Below, one piece after another: positions 1-6,905 of a DNA stretch of 11,149 nucleotides. Origin of the DNA: CAZVXI01 sp964631295 (lineage in GTDB: Bacteria; Planctomycetota; Phycisphaerae; Phycisphaerales; SM1A02); assembly GCA_964631295.1 (NCBI GenBank), contig CAZVXI010000104.1, positions 1-11,149 on the forward strand, read 5' to 3'. Position numbers and translations under genes: made by a program. Under the pieces are notes generated by a model. That model ran no database searches, was not told the DNA's origin, and was given only the letters and a program-made list of their open reading frames with translations. How positions within the stretch are numbered: position 1 is the first letter of the stretch; each line of letters opens with the position of its first letter.

Positions 1-407
1 CGGTCTGGCAGACATCGCAACGCGGCATCGGGCAGACAACCTGCGTCGGCATCGGCGGCGACCCCGTCAAAGGCCTCAACTTTATCGAACTGCTCGACAT
101 GTTCAACGATGACCCGGACACCGACGGCGTCGTGATGATCGGAGAAATCGGCGGCTCCGATGAAACCGAAGCAGGCGCGTGGATCAAGCAGCACATGAAC
201 AAACCCGTCGTCGCGTTCATCGCGGGCAAGACGGCGCCTCCCGGCAAACGCATGGGCCACGCAGGCGCGATCATCGGCGGCGCGGATGACACAGCAGATG
301 CGAAGATGAAGTCGCTGCGCAGCAACGGGGTCACCGTCGCTGACAGCCCGGCTGATCTGGGCAAGGCGATGGCCGAGGCGCTCAGCGTCACTGCCGTCGC
401 TGTGTAG
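1..407 (+). CDS. sucD: Succinyl-CoA synthetase (ADP-forming) alpha subunit, C-terminal part
   Basis: This is the C-terminal portion of the alpha subunit of succinyl-CoA synthetase, the TCA-cycle enzyme that interconverts succinyl-CoA and succinate with substrate-level phosphorylation. The gene enters from the left edge in frame 3 and ends at TAG 405-407, leaving about 134 codons. Family signatures in order are GQTTCVGIGGDPVKG, the acidic stretch before VMIGEIGGS, the segment VVAFIAGKTAPPGKRMGHAG and the C-terminal helix region. The histidine at 258-260 in MGHAG is the residue phosphorylated in the family. The CoA-binding N-terminal Rossmann domain lies outside the window. In most bacteria sucC lies immediately upstream, which cannot be checked here. 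The end is intact and at the expected place. Identification is very secure; only the 5' extent is missing. Confidence 0.97.
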   Translation, partial: VWQTSQRGIGQTTCVGIGGDPVKGLNFIELLDMFNDDPDTDGVVMIGEIGGSDETEAGAWIKQHMNKPVVAFIAGKTAPPGKRMGHAGAIIGGADDTADAKMKSLRSNGVTVADSPADLGKAMAEALSVTAVAV

Positions 408-430
408 CCGCGAGGTGCAGCCGAGCGCGC

Positions 431-490
431 CGGTTGGGAGAACGCGTGCCACAGCTTCTGCCACACTGTCGTCGCTGTGCGCGTCAACCG
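431..490 (+). other. Possible imperfect RNA hairpin between sucD and argS
   Basis: CGGTTG (431-436) can pair with CAACCG (485-490), ACGCG (442-446) with CGCGT (480-484), and CACAG (450-454) with CTGTG (475-479). That is 16 pairs in three blocks, with 5-nt and 3-nt bulges on the 5' side only and a 20-nt loop. It begins 24 nt after the sucD stop. No T-run follows, so it is not a classical intrinsic terminator. It could be a processing or attenuation structure, or chance pairing in GC-rich DNA. Nothing else is recognisable in the 193-bp gap apart from a weak -10-like element. Confidence 0.3.
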
Positions 491-542
491 CAAAGTCGAG
501 AAGCTCTGCGATCGTGTGAGGCGACCCGCTCACGGGCGGCTC

Positions 543-548
543 TATACT
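543..548 (+). promoter_or_regulatory. Possible -10 element for argS
   Basis: TATACT at 543-548 matches five of six bases of the sigma-70 -10 consensus and lies 53 bp before the preferred argS ATG. No convincing -35 hexamer is seen 16-18 bp upstream and there is no extended -10 TG. The call is tentative. Confidence 0.25.
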
Positions 549-600
549 CTCCTTGCCAGTAATGACATCCACGACCCCCGCCAACCTGTCGGAGCACGCG

Positions 601-2439
601 ATGACGACCGATCCAGCCGCCATGCTGGAGGCCGGCTTCCGCGATGCCATCGCCCGCGCAACCGGGCTTGATGCTGCCGACGCTGACCCGATGATTCGTC
701 CTGCCCAGAATCCGGATTTCGGCGACTTCCAATCCAATGCCGCGATGGGCCTGGCGAAGAAACTGGCGCGCAAGCCGCGTGACCTTGCCGGGGAAATCGT
801 CGATGCGCTCGATATTGACGCCATCGCTGAGTCGGTCGAGATTGCCGGCCCGGGATTCATCAATATCCGTCTGCGCGCAGAAGCACTCGCGGCAGCGCTG
901 ATCGCCATGGATGAGGGCGATCTGGGTATCACGCCCTCGGCAGATACGCACGCCGTCGCAATCGACATGTGCGGCGTGAATGTGGCCAAACAGATGCATG
1001 TCGGACATCTGCGCTCGACGATCATCGGCGATGCGCTGGCGCGCTGTTTCGAACGGCTTGGCCGAACCGTGCATCGCGAGAATCACCTCGGCGACTGGGG
1101 CCTGCCCATCGCGATGGTGCTGCACCAGTTGCGCGAGCAGAAGGTCGATCTTGATGCGCTCACACTCAGCGCGCTTGATGCCGCATATCGCGATGCGCAG
1201 CTCACCGCCAAAGCCGACCTGCGCGGCCTCGCCAAGGCAGTCGAACTGCATGCAGGGCCGCATCGCGTTGCGGAACTCGAAGAACAGAACGCCGGCGCCC
1301 AGGCGCACCTCGAAGCGGCCAAGCAGACACTCGTCAAACTGCAGGCAGGTGATGAATCGCTCCGCCGCGACTGGCAGAAACTCATTGATGTCACGCTCGC
1401 GGCGCTGTACGACGCGTGCGATACGCTCAACGTCAGGATCGGCCCGGAGAACAACCGCGGCGAGTCCACCTATCGAGATGAACTCGCAGGCGTCGTCGAT
1501 GCCTTCCTTGAAGATGGCAAAGCAGGCGAGGACAAGGGCGCGATTGTCGTGCGATTCGCAAACCGCGAGCGGCCCATGCTCATCCGCAAGTCAGACGGCG
1601 GCTATCTCTACGCGACAACCGATCTCGCTGCCGTGCGCTACCGCGTGCAGAAACTCGATGCCGATCGCATGATCTATGTCGTCGATGCCCGCCAGCGCGA
1701 CCACTTCCGTGATGTGTTCGACGGCATCCGACTCATCGGCTGGGACAAGACGCCCGACGGCACGCATGCCCAACTCACGCATGTACCGTTCGGCTCCGTG
1801 CTGGGAGAGGATGGTTCGCCGCTCAAGACGCGCAGCGGAGAGAATGTCACGCTTGCATCCCTGCTGGATGAGGCAGTCCAGCGCGGCGCGAATGAAGTCA
1901 TGTCGCGCGCAGCCGACCCCGACGCGCCCACGCATGGCATGGGTGATGATGAACTCCACGAGATCGGCAGGCAACTGGGCATCGGCGCGATCAAGTTTGC
2001 CGACCTCGCCAACGACCTCGTCAAGGACTACGTCTTCAGCATGGACAGGATGATCTCCTTCGAGGGGAAGACTGGCCCGTACCTCCAGTACGCCCACGCG
2101 CGAATCTGCTCTATCTTCTCAAAAGCGGGCGTCTTACCGGACGAATCGACCGCCTGGCCACTGGAAATCGCCGCCCCTGAGGAAAAGCAACTCGCGCTGA
2201 AACTGCTGCGATACCCCGAGACGATCGAATCCGTCGCCGAGTCGCTCGAACCGCACCGACTTTGCACGTTTTTGTATGAACTAGCGGAGGCATACAATGC
2301 GTTCTACCAGCACTGTCCGGTCGCAACGGCCGATGAGGAAGCGGTGCGGCAATCGCGATTGCGGCTGAGCAACCTCACCCGCCGCGTGCTGCGAGACGGG
2401 CTGGGTGTGCTGGGCATCGATGCACCGGCAAGAATGTAA
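601..2439 (+). CDS. argS: Arginine--tRNA ligase
   Basis: Class I aminoacyl-tRNA synthetase that charges tRNA-Arg in the cytoplasm. The N-terminal additive domain (about residues 1-110) contains NPDFGDFQSNAAM. The HIGH-type signature follows as NVAKQMHVGHLRST (H133-V-G-H136), then HLGDWG (162-167). The KMSKS-equivalent is the ArgRS-typical KTRSGE (K409-G413). The DALR anticodon-binding domain starts near YLQYAHARI (residue 494) and runs to the C-terminus. I chose ATG 601 because GGAG (591-594) sits six bases upstream. In-frame TTG 553 and ATG 562 would add 16 or 13 residues but have no ribosome-binding site. The protein is then 612 residues, slightly long for the family because of extra alanine/glutamate-rich helical sequence at about residues 200-242. 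The usual A/S-P-N before VAK is G-V-N here. Probably cotranscribed with the downstream VKOR-fusion gene (42-bp gap). Confidence 0.96.
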   Translation: MTTDPAAMLEAGFRDAIARATGLDAADADPMIRPAQNPDFGDFQSNAAMGLAKKLARKPRDLAGEIVDALDIDAIAESVEIAGPGFINIRLRAEALAAALIAMDEGDLGITPSADTHAVAIDMCGVNVAKQMHVGHLRSTIIGDALARCFERLGRTVHRENHLGDWGLPIAMVLHQLREQKVDLDALTLSALDAAYRDAQLTAKADLRGLAKAVELHAGPHRVAELEEQNAGAQAHLEAAKQTLVKLQAGDESLRRDWQKLIDVTLAALYDACDTLNVRIGPENNRGESTYRDELAGVVDAFLEDGKAGEDKGAIVVRFANRERPMLIRKSDGGYLYATTDLAAVRYRVQKLDADRMIYVVDARQRDHFRDVFDGIRLIGWDKTPDGTHAQLTHVPFGSVLGEDGSPLKTRSGENVTLASLLDEAVQRGANEVMSRAADPDAPTHGMGDDELHEIGRQLGIGAIKFADLANDLVKDYVFSMDRMISFEGKTGPYLQYAHARICSIFSKAGVLPDESTAWPLEIAAPEEKQLALKLLRYPETIESVAESLEPHRLCTFLYELAEAYNAFYQHCPVATADEEAVRQSRLRLSNLTRRVLRDGLGVLGIDAPARM

Positions 2440-2481
2440 GTCAAACCGATCAATTACCGGACACGGATCAGGGGAAGGCAC

Positions 2482-4440
2482 GTGGCCAACAGAAAGAATC
2501 AAAAGAAATCTGGCAACAAGAACGGTGGCGGCACGTCGCGCGGCGCGCAGAAGCGTGCCGCCATGCGCGCCCAGCGTGAAGGTGCAACCACCAGCGGCGG
2601 GCCGATCGCACCGCCCGTGCTGATCGCGGGCGCGGTGCTGCTGGCTGTCGCAGCCGCATCAGCGGGCATGCTCGTGTTCGCCCACCTCTACGGCGCGACA
2701 ATCCCCGGTTGCGGCGAGGGCAGCGGGTGCGACAACGCAGCCAAGAGCGTCTGGGGCAAGATTCCGGGTATCAACTGGCCAACATCATTCGTCGGCTTCG
2801 CATACTTCCTCGCGATGCTCATCGCGTGGATTGCGGTCCGCAAGCAGGGCGTCCCCGACGCGATGCGCTGGATCGCGCGGCTTGGCCTGCTCGCGTCGCT
2901 GTTCCTTGTCGGCGTGATTCTGCTCGACAAATCGCTCTCGTGCAACTATTGCCTCGCGTCGCATGCAGCGAATCTGCTGTGGGTCGTGCTGATAGAAGTC
3001 GGCACACGCAGCGCTGCGCCCGCGGTTTCACGCCGCGCCGTTGGCTCGTTCGGCGGATCGTTCCTCGCTGCGAGTGGTTTGCTGCTTGTCGCAAACGTCG
3101 TCGTGGCGCAGCAGGTGGAGAAAGAGGCCGAAAAACAGCTCGGTGATTCGATCACGAAACTCGCTGAGAACACCAATGACGGAACCCCCGACGAGGGCAA
3201 CGCATTCGAGCAGGGCGTGCTCGAAACCGGTCCCGAGGGCTTTCGTGGCAAGTACTTGCTTGGCCCGGAAGAAGCCGTCGTTCGCTTCGTTGTCTACTCC
3301 GACTACCAGTGCCCGGACTGCAAGAACGTCGAAGAAGAGATCTTCGAACTTTTGAAGGAGTATCCGGACAAGGTCTCCATCTCGCACAAGCATTTTCCGA
3401 TGAACGCGGACTGCAATCCGAACATCTCGCGCAGCTTGCACAGCAATGCGTGCTGGGCTGCGCGGGCTGCGGAAACGGCCGGCATCCTCGGCGGCAGCGA
3501 TGGATTCTGGCGCATGCACTACAAACTCTTCGAGCTTGAAGGCGAGTTCACACAGGAGAACTTTCCTGCAATCGTCGCGGAAATGGGCTTCGACTACACC
3601 GAGTTCATTTCGATCATGCAGAGCAACCGCACGCTTGGCACCATCGAAGAAGAATCGAATGAGGCTGTTGCGCTCGGCCTGCACTTCACGCCGCTCGTGT
3701 TTGTCAACGGCACGGAGATAAAGGGATTTACCGCACGCGGCGCGATGCGGCGTGCTGCAGAGGCCGTCCTCAGCAGTGGCGCAGAGCCAGCGACACATGT
3801 GGTTGATCGTCCACCGCTGGCACTTACCAAGTACATCACCGACTGGAAACAGGGCGGCAAACGCATCTTCCAGCAGGACAAGCCACAGCACAGCCGAGGC
3901 GCAACCGAACCGGTCGTCGATATCATGGTCTTCGCGACCTACTCAAGCCAGGTCACGAATCGATTTGAAGATGCGCTCGAGCAAGCCATGCGCACGCGGC
4001 CGTGGGTCCGCTATATATTCCGGCATCACCCGTTTGACCAGTCATGCAACCCCAAGCCGGAGAGCACACTGTACGAGCACGACTGCCAAGCAGCCCGCGC
4101 CGCCGAGGCGGCCGCCATGCTCGCAGGTGAAGACGGCTTCTGGCTTTTCCATGAATGGATACTTTCCAATCAGGATGGCATCGGCAGTGATGGCTTCTGG
4201 GAGAGTGCAGCAATCTATCTCAACCTTGATGTGAACGACTTCAAGGCAGCCATGGCCAGCACCGAAGTGGAACTTGCTCTGCAAAATGATTTGATCGCAG
4301 GTCGGCTTGGTGTCATTCGCGGCATACCCGCGGTATACATTGATGATCGCTGGGTGCCTCGCTGGATGCTTAACGGGCAAAGCGTGATCGGCGAGCTGCT
4401 CGATGCAGCATACGAAGTCAACACCGGAAACAAGCCATAA
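2482..4440 (+). CDS. VKOR-family disulfide-forming membrane protein fused to two DsbA-like domains
   Basis: Predicted inner-membrane enzyme that makes protein disulfides and passes electrons to quinone. Residues 1-33 are a Lys/Arg-rich cytoplasmic tail. Helices are visible at about 43-69, 101-119, 131-149, 159-174 and 188-209. VKOR hallmarks are all present: loop cysteines C77 and C83 (CX5C), S89 six residues later, and active-site C154-N-Y-C157 at the periplasmic face. The first DsbA/thioredoxin domain (about 255-430) has C277-P-D-C280 and the cis-proline loop FTPLVFVNG (P404). A second, homologous domain (about 475-645) keeps the fold motifs and GIPAVYID (P616), but its CXXC position reads S489-Q-V-T492. 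Both domains share a CX12C pair (C311/C324 and C522/C535). GTG 2482 is the start, with GGGGAAGG at 2471-2478. VKOR-thioredoxin fusions are established; the inert second copy is the odd point. Substrates are unknown. Confidence 0.9.
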   Translation: MANRKNQKKSGNKNGGGTSRGAQKRAAMRAQREGATTSGGPIAPPVLIAGAVLLAVAAASAGMLVFAHLYGATIPGCGEGSGCDNAAKSVWGKIPGINWPTSFVGFAYFLAMLIAWIAVRKQGVPDAMRWIARLGLLASLFLVGVILLDKSLSCNYCLASHAANLLWVVLIEVGTRSAAPAVSRRAVGSFGGSFLAASGLLLVANVVVAQQVEKEAEKQLGDSITKLAENTNDGTPDEGNAFEQGVLETGPEGFRGKYLLGPEEAVVRFVVYSDYQCPDCKNVEEEIFELLKEYPDKVSISHKHFPMNADCNPNISRSLHSNACWAARAAETAGILGGSDGFWRMHYKLFELEGEFTQENFPAIVAEMGFDYTEFISIMQSNRTLGTIEEESNEAVALGLHFTPLVFVNGTEIKGFTARGAMRRAAEAVLSSGAEPATHVVDRPPLALTKYITDWKQGGKRIFQQDKPQHSRGATEPVVDIMVFATYSSQVTNRFEDALEQAMRTRPWVRYIFRHHPFDQSCNPKPESTLYEHDCQAARAAEAAAMLAGEDGFWLFHEWILSNQDGIGSDGFWESAAIYLNLDVNDFKAAMASTEVELALQNDLIAGRLGVIRGIPAVYIDDRWVPRWMLNGQSVIGELLDAAYEVNTGNKP

Positions 4441-4449
4441 ATTGGTTCG

Positions 4450-4746
4450 TCATTCGATCATGTCGCCGATGTTGCGTGAACCATGCAGCACACGATACAC
4501 ACGGAGCGGTCTGCTCGCAGGTTCATACACGATCACATAGCGATAGATGTTCCAGAATCGAACATCGCGCGACGTAAGGTCCGGCCTGAAGTGACCAATC
4601 TGCGGATGCTCCGCAAGGTAGTGGAACGCAGATTCGATAGCGTCAAGCACTTCGAGTGCGACCGCAGCGCCAGCGTCATCACAAAGGTGGTCGACGATCT
4701 CAGTAAGATCGACTTCGGCCTCGCGATCAAGAACAAACCCGGGCAT
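4450..4746 (-). CDS. ParE/RelE-superfamily toxin of a type II toxin-antitoxin pair
   Basis: A 98-residue protein of the ParE-like plasmid-stabilisation family, the toxin partner of the antitoxin immediately upstream. The N-terminal half is helical with acidic positions. The C-terminal half carries the family pattern HPQIGHFRPDL, then YRYVIVYEP, then the basic end VYRVLHGSRNI, with arginines at R69, R85 and R91. Length is normal for the family. The ATG (4744-4746) shares its A with the antitoxin TGA (TGATG), indicating translational coupling. Family members either poison DNA gyrase (ParE) or act as ribosome-dependent RNases (RelE), and the sequence alone does not decide between them. The stop is only 9 bp from the converging stop of the VKOR-fusion gene. 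The reading frame is intact, so the toxin may be functional. Confidence 0.88.
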   Translation of the reverse strand: MPGFVLDREAEVDLTEIVDHLCDDAGAAVALEVLDAIESAFHYLAEHPQIGHFRPDLTSRDVRFWNIYRYVIVYEPASRPLRVYRVLHGSRNIGDMIE

Positions 4747-5078
4747 CAGCCCGCCTTGCCGCGTCGTTTCGATTGCGCTTGCGCGCGCAGCCGATCGAAC
4801 GCAACATCGCCCGGGACACCCTCACCGCGCTCAAACCGCTGCCGAGCATCGTCGATCATCGCATTGAATCGACGTCGCGCTGCAGCATGATCCGCGTCCG
4901 ATTTCGGAGCATCCGCAAGGCCGATCGCGCTCCAGATGGTCTGCTGGTCGAGCAATGTTCGCTGTTGCATGAGTTGCCGCAGTGCATCGCGGACGACTTC
5001 GCTCGACGACTGATACGCGCCGGACTGGACGAGTCGCCGAACGAACGCATCAAGTTCGGCTGTCAGAGAGACGTTCAT
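4746..5078 (-). CDS. ParD-like ribbon-helix-helix antitoxin
   Basis: Antitoxin of the ParD/CC2985-type family, expected to neutralise the downstream ParE-like protein and repress its own promoter. From ATG 5078 the protein starts MNVSLTAELDAFVRRLV, the usual beginning of this family: a beta-strand followed by the ribbon-helix-helix, with SSSEVVRDALRQLM as the second helix (about residues 24-37). The C-terminal tail (about 45-110) is charged and probably disordered, the part that wraps the toxin. Upstream in-frame starts exist (ATG 5096, ATG 5114, TTG 5120), but they would place extra residues before the conserved N-terminus and overlap the likely promoter. None of the candidate starts has a good Shine-Dalgarno sequence. 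The protein is 110 residues from ATG 5078, slightly longer than a typical ParD of about 80-100. The stop overlaps the toxin start by one base. Confidence 0.88.
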   Translation of the reverse strand: MNVSLTAELDAFVRRLVQSGAYQSSSEVVRDALRQLMQQRTLLDQQTIWSAIGLADAPKSDADHAAARRRFNAMIDDARQRFERGEGVPGDVAFDRLRAQAQSKRRGKAG

Positions 5079-5102
5079 TTGGTGAGCACTGGCCATGCTG
5101 AT

Positions 5103-5130
5103 AGCGTATCTCATTGTCAAGAATAGTCAA
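5103..5130 (-). promoter_or_regulatory. Candidate promoter of the antitoxin-toxin pair
   Basis: On the minus strand TTGACT (5130-5125) and TACGCT (5108-5103) are separated by 16 bp, giving -35 and -10 elements with five and four matches to the sigma-70 consensus. The predicted transcript start, about 5096, leaves a short leader before ATG 5078. The region is visibly more AT-rich than its surroundings. It overlaps the end of the thioesterase gene, so the pair could be transcribed both from the upstream operon and independently. Confidence 0.45.
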
Positions 5131-5137
5131 TAATTGA
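5127..5137. promoter_or_regulatory. Short palindrome at the antitoxin promoter (possible operator)
   Basis: TCAAT-A-ATTGA is a perfect 5-bp inverted repeat with a one-base centre. It overlaps both the stop codon of the thioesterase gene and the candidate -35 of the antitoxin promoter. Ribbon-helix-helix antitoxins typically bind short palindromes at their own promoters, so this is a reasonable operator candidate. A palindrome this short can also arise by chance in an AT-rich patch. Confidence 0.3.
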
Positions 5138-5516
5138 TACCCAACAACGCCTCCGGAATCGGCTGGACCCTGCCTGCGCGGTTGATGCACGCCAGAGTCG
5201 TCGATGCCTCGGCAAGCAGGACGCCGTCACGGCTGAGCGCATACGTGTGGATCACCTTCGCGCGCGTGGCCTTCTCGACCGTTGTCACCAGCGTGAGCAC
5301 ATCGTCATACCGTGCAGGGCTGCGATACGTCACATCAAGTTTGACGACCGCGAGCAACTGGTCGTTGGCTTCCATGGCGCGGTAATCACCGCCGTTCGCG
5401 CGAAGCAGTTCTGTCCGGCCCATCTCGAACCAGATCGGAAATGCTGCGTGATGTGCGACACCCATCGGGTCGCACTCGGCATAGCGGACGCGTATCTCAA
5501 TCGTGTGGCTGGTCAT
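5127..5516 (-). CDS. Acyl-CoA thioesterase, YbgC/4-hydroxybenzoyl-CoA thioesterase family
   Basis: Single hotdog-domain thioesterase of 129 residues, a normal length for the family, probably cytoplasmic and hydrolysing short acyl-CoA or acyl-ACP thioesters. The active-site region is RYAECDPMGVAHHAAFPIWFE, with D16 as the expected catalytic aspartate and the following helix containing ARTELLR-like sequence (MGRTELLR). The rest gives the alternating strands of the fold, including VTYRSPARYDDVLTL. The ATG at 5516 has AGGA (5527-5524) seven bases upstream, overlapping the mnmE stop, so translation is likely coupled to mnmE. In many proteobacteria YbgC is encoded with tol-pal; no tol genes are present here. 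The exact substrate cannot be inferred, and a more general YbgC-like or FadM-like role is possible. Confidence 0.88.
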   Translation of the reverse strand: MTSHTIEIRVRYAECDPMGVAHHAAFPIWFEMGRTELLRANGGDYRAMEANDQLLAVVKLDVTYRSPARYDDVLTLVTTVEKATRAKVIHTYALSRDGVLLAEASTTLACINRAGRVQPIPEALLGINY

Positions 5517-5525
5517 GGCAACATC

Positions 5526-6902
5526 CTACTTGCCGATACAAAACTGCCCGAAGACGAGGCCGAGCACATCATCAGGGGTCATCTCGCCCACGATGGAACC
5601 CAGTGCATCGAGCGCGCTGCGCAGCACCGTGGCGATGAGTTCCGGATCATCAAGAGTCCGCGCTGTGCGCATCGGCTCGAGCAACCCGACTGCTGCATCA
5701 AGATGCGACCGCGCAGCACGAAGCGCAGCCTCGTGACGCGGCTGAAGCGCGAGCATGTCAGATGACATGCTGATCAGCCGTTCGGAAAGAATCGAGGCAA
5801 TGCGCCCCCGAAGTTGGTCAAGCCCCGCACCGGTCTTCGCTGACACGCCCAGCACATCCGGCTGCTGCACACTCTTTGCAACATCCGCCTTCGTCTGAAT
5901 GGTGAGCGTCGGGCAGCCATCACGATTACCATCGTTTGACGCATGAGCGTCCGCAGGCAAGCATCGAACAATCAACTCCGCACGCTGCATCGCTTCGCGC
6001 GCCGCGCGCTGCATGCTGCGATTGACCTGTGACAAATCCGCATCATCAATCCCGGCAAGATCAACAAGCATGACTTCTGCCGGGCCGAACTCCGTCTTCA
6101 GCATCAGCGGCTCGATGAGCACGTCCCGTGTCGTGCCGGCAATGTCGGACACAACGGCCCGCGAATGCCCAAGCAGCGCATTGAACAGTGTCGATTTCCC
6201 GGCGTTCGGCGGGCCTGCCAGCACAACCCAGGGAACTGACTCGAGTTGTTCCATGCCAACCGAGCGCGCCAGTTGCTGTTCGATCTCCGTCTGCGCGGCA
6301 GTCACTCGCGCCAACAGATCAGCCGGGCCGATCGCGACAACATCCTCTTCATCGGTGAAGTCGATCCCCGCTTCGACCAGCGCAAGCGCCTGCGCGATCG
6401 CATCCATCAGCTCGGCTGCGAATCGCCCGAGCCGGCCGGCCAGCAGTTGATGCGCCGCGCGAAGTTCCGCATCGCTGCGTGCTGCGATCGTCGCGGCCAC
6501 GCCCTCCGCCTCATCAAGCGTGAGCCTGCCGTTGAAGTACGCGCGTGCGGTGAACTCGCCCGGCTCCGCGCGACGGACATGTACATCCATCGCGATGCCA
6601 CGCTCGATCAGCGCCTGTACAACTCGCTCAAGCAGCAGCGGATTGCCAGGCATCTGCAGTTCGCAGGAATCCTCGCCTGTGTAGGAGTTCGGCCCCGGCA
6701 TCGTGATCAGCAAGGCCGGCAGTGCGTGCGCAGGATCGATCTGCAACATCGCGTGCCGGATACCGCGGCCTGATTCCGACGAGCAATCGTCCATCGCCTG
6801 AACAATCTCGACCGCACCCCTGCCGCTGAGGCGAACAATGCCGCGCGCAGATCGACCCGGCGGCGTCGCAACTGCGATGATGACATCATTGAGATGCATC
6901 AT
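5526..6902 (-). CDS. mnmE: tRNA uridine-5-carboxymethylaminomethyl(34) synthesis GTPase MnmE
   Basis: GTPase that works with MnmG to modify the wobble uridine (U34) of certain tRNAs. The N-terminal tetrahydrofolate-binding domain begins DVIIAVATPPGRSARGIVRLSG and includes PNSYTGED and EPGEFTARAYFNGRL. The helical domain flanks an inserted G domain: G1 is GPPNAGKS (230-237), G2 is in GTTRD (256-260), G3 is DLAG (281-284) and G4 is TKAD (337-340). The C-terminus is the diagnostic FCIGK, with C455. Length is 458 residues, typical for the family. Two tandem ATGs (6902 and 6899) are possible starts, neither with a strong Shine-Dalgarno. The gene begins 3 bp after the yidC stop, so coupling is likely. 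G3 and G4 deviate mildly from the usual DTAG and NKxD. No mnmG is in the window. Confidence 0.97.
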   Translation of the reverse strand: MMHLNDVIIAVATPPGRSARGIVRLSGRGAVEIVQAMDDCSSESGRGIRHAMLQIDPAHALPALLITMPGPNSYTGEDSCELQMPGNPLLLERVVQALIERGIAMDVHVRRAEPGEFTARAYFNGRLTLDEAEGVAATIAARSDAELRAAHQLLAGRLGRFAAELMDAIAQALALVEAGIDFTDEEDVVAIGPADLLARVTAAQTEIEQQLARSVGMEQLESVPWVVLAGPPNAGKSTLFNALLGHSRAVVSDIAGTTRDVLIEPLMLKTEFGPAEVMLVDLAGIDDADLSQVNRSMQRAAREAMQRAELIVRCLPADAHASNDGNRDGCPTLTIQTKADVAKSVQQPDVLGVSAKTGAGLDQLRGRIASILSERLISMSSDMLALQPRHEAALRAARSHLDAAVGLLEPMRTARTLDDPELIATVLRSALDALGSIVGEMTPDDVLGLVFGQFCIGK

Positions 6903-6905
6903 CTG

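Noticed and set aside
448..466. Direct repeat TGCCACA separated by 5 bp in the sucD-argS gap
   Set aside because: Two short copies only, with no further units or flanking symmetry; chance is sufficient.
516..533. Inverted repeat GTGAG...CTCAC before argS
   Set aside because: Only five pairs with no extension and no T-run; too weak to call an operator or terminator.
484..1308. Long open frame on the minus strand opposite argS
   Set aside because: It is antisense to a clearly recognised argS, its protein is Arg/Cys/His-rich without family motifs, and it is explained by GC-rich codon bias of the real gene.
3028..3891. 287-residue minus-strand open frame inside the VKOR-fusion gene
   Set aside because: It covers the DsbA-like coding region in antisense and shows no domain or ribosome-binding site; a shadow frame.
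4430..4452. Possible bidirectional terminator between the converging VKOR-fusion and toxin genes
   Set aside because: I looked for a stem with flanking T/A tracts and found none in the short junction.
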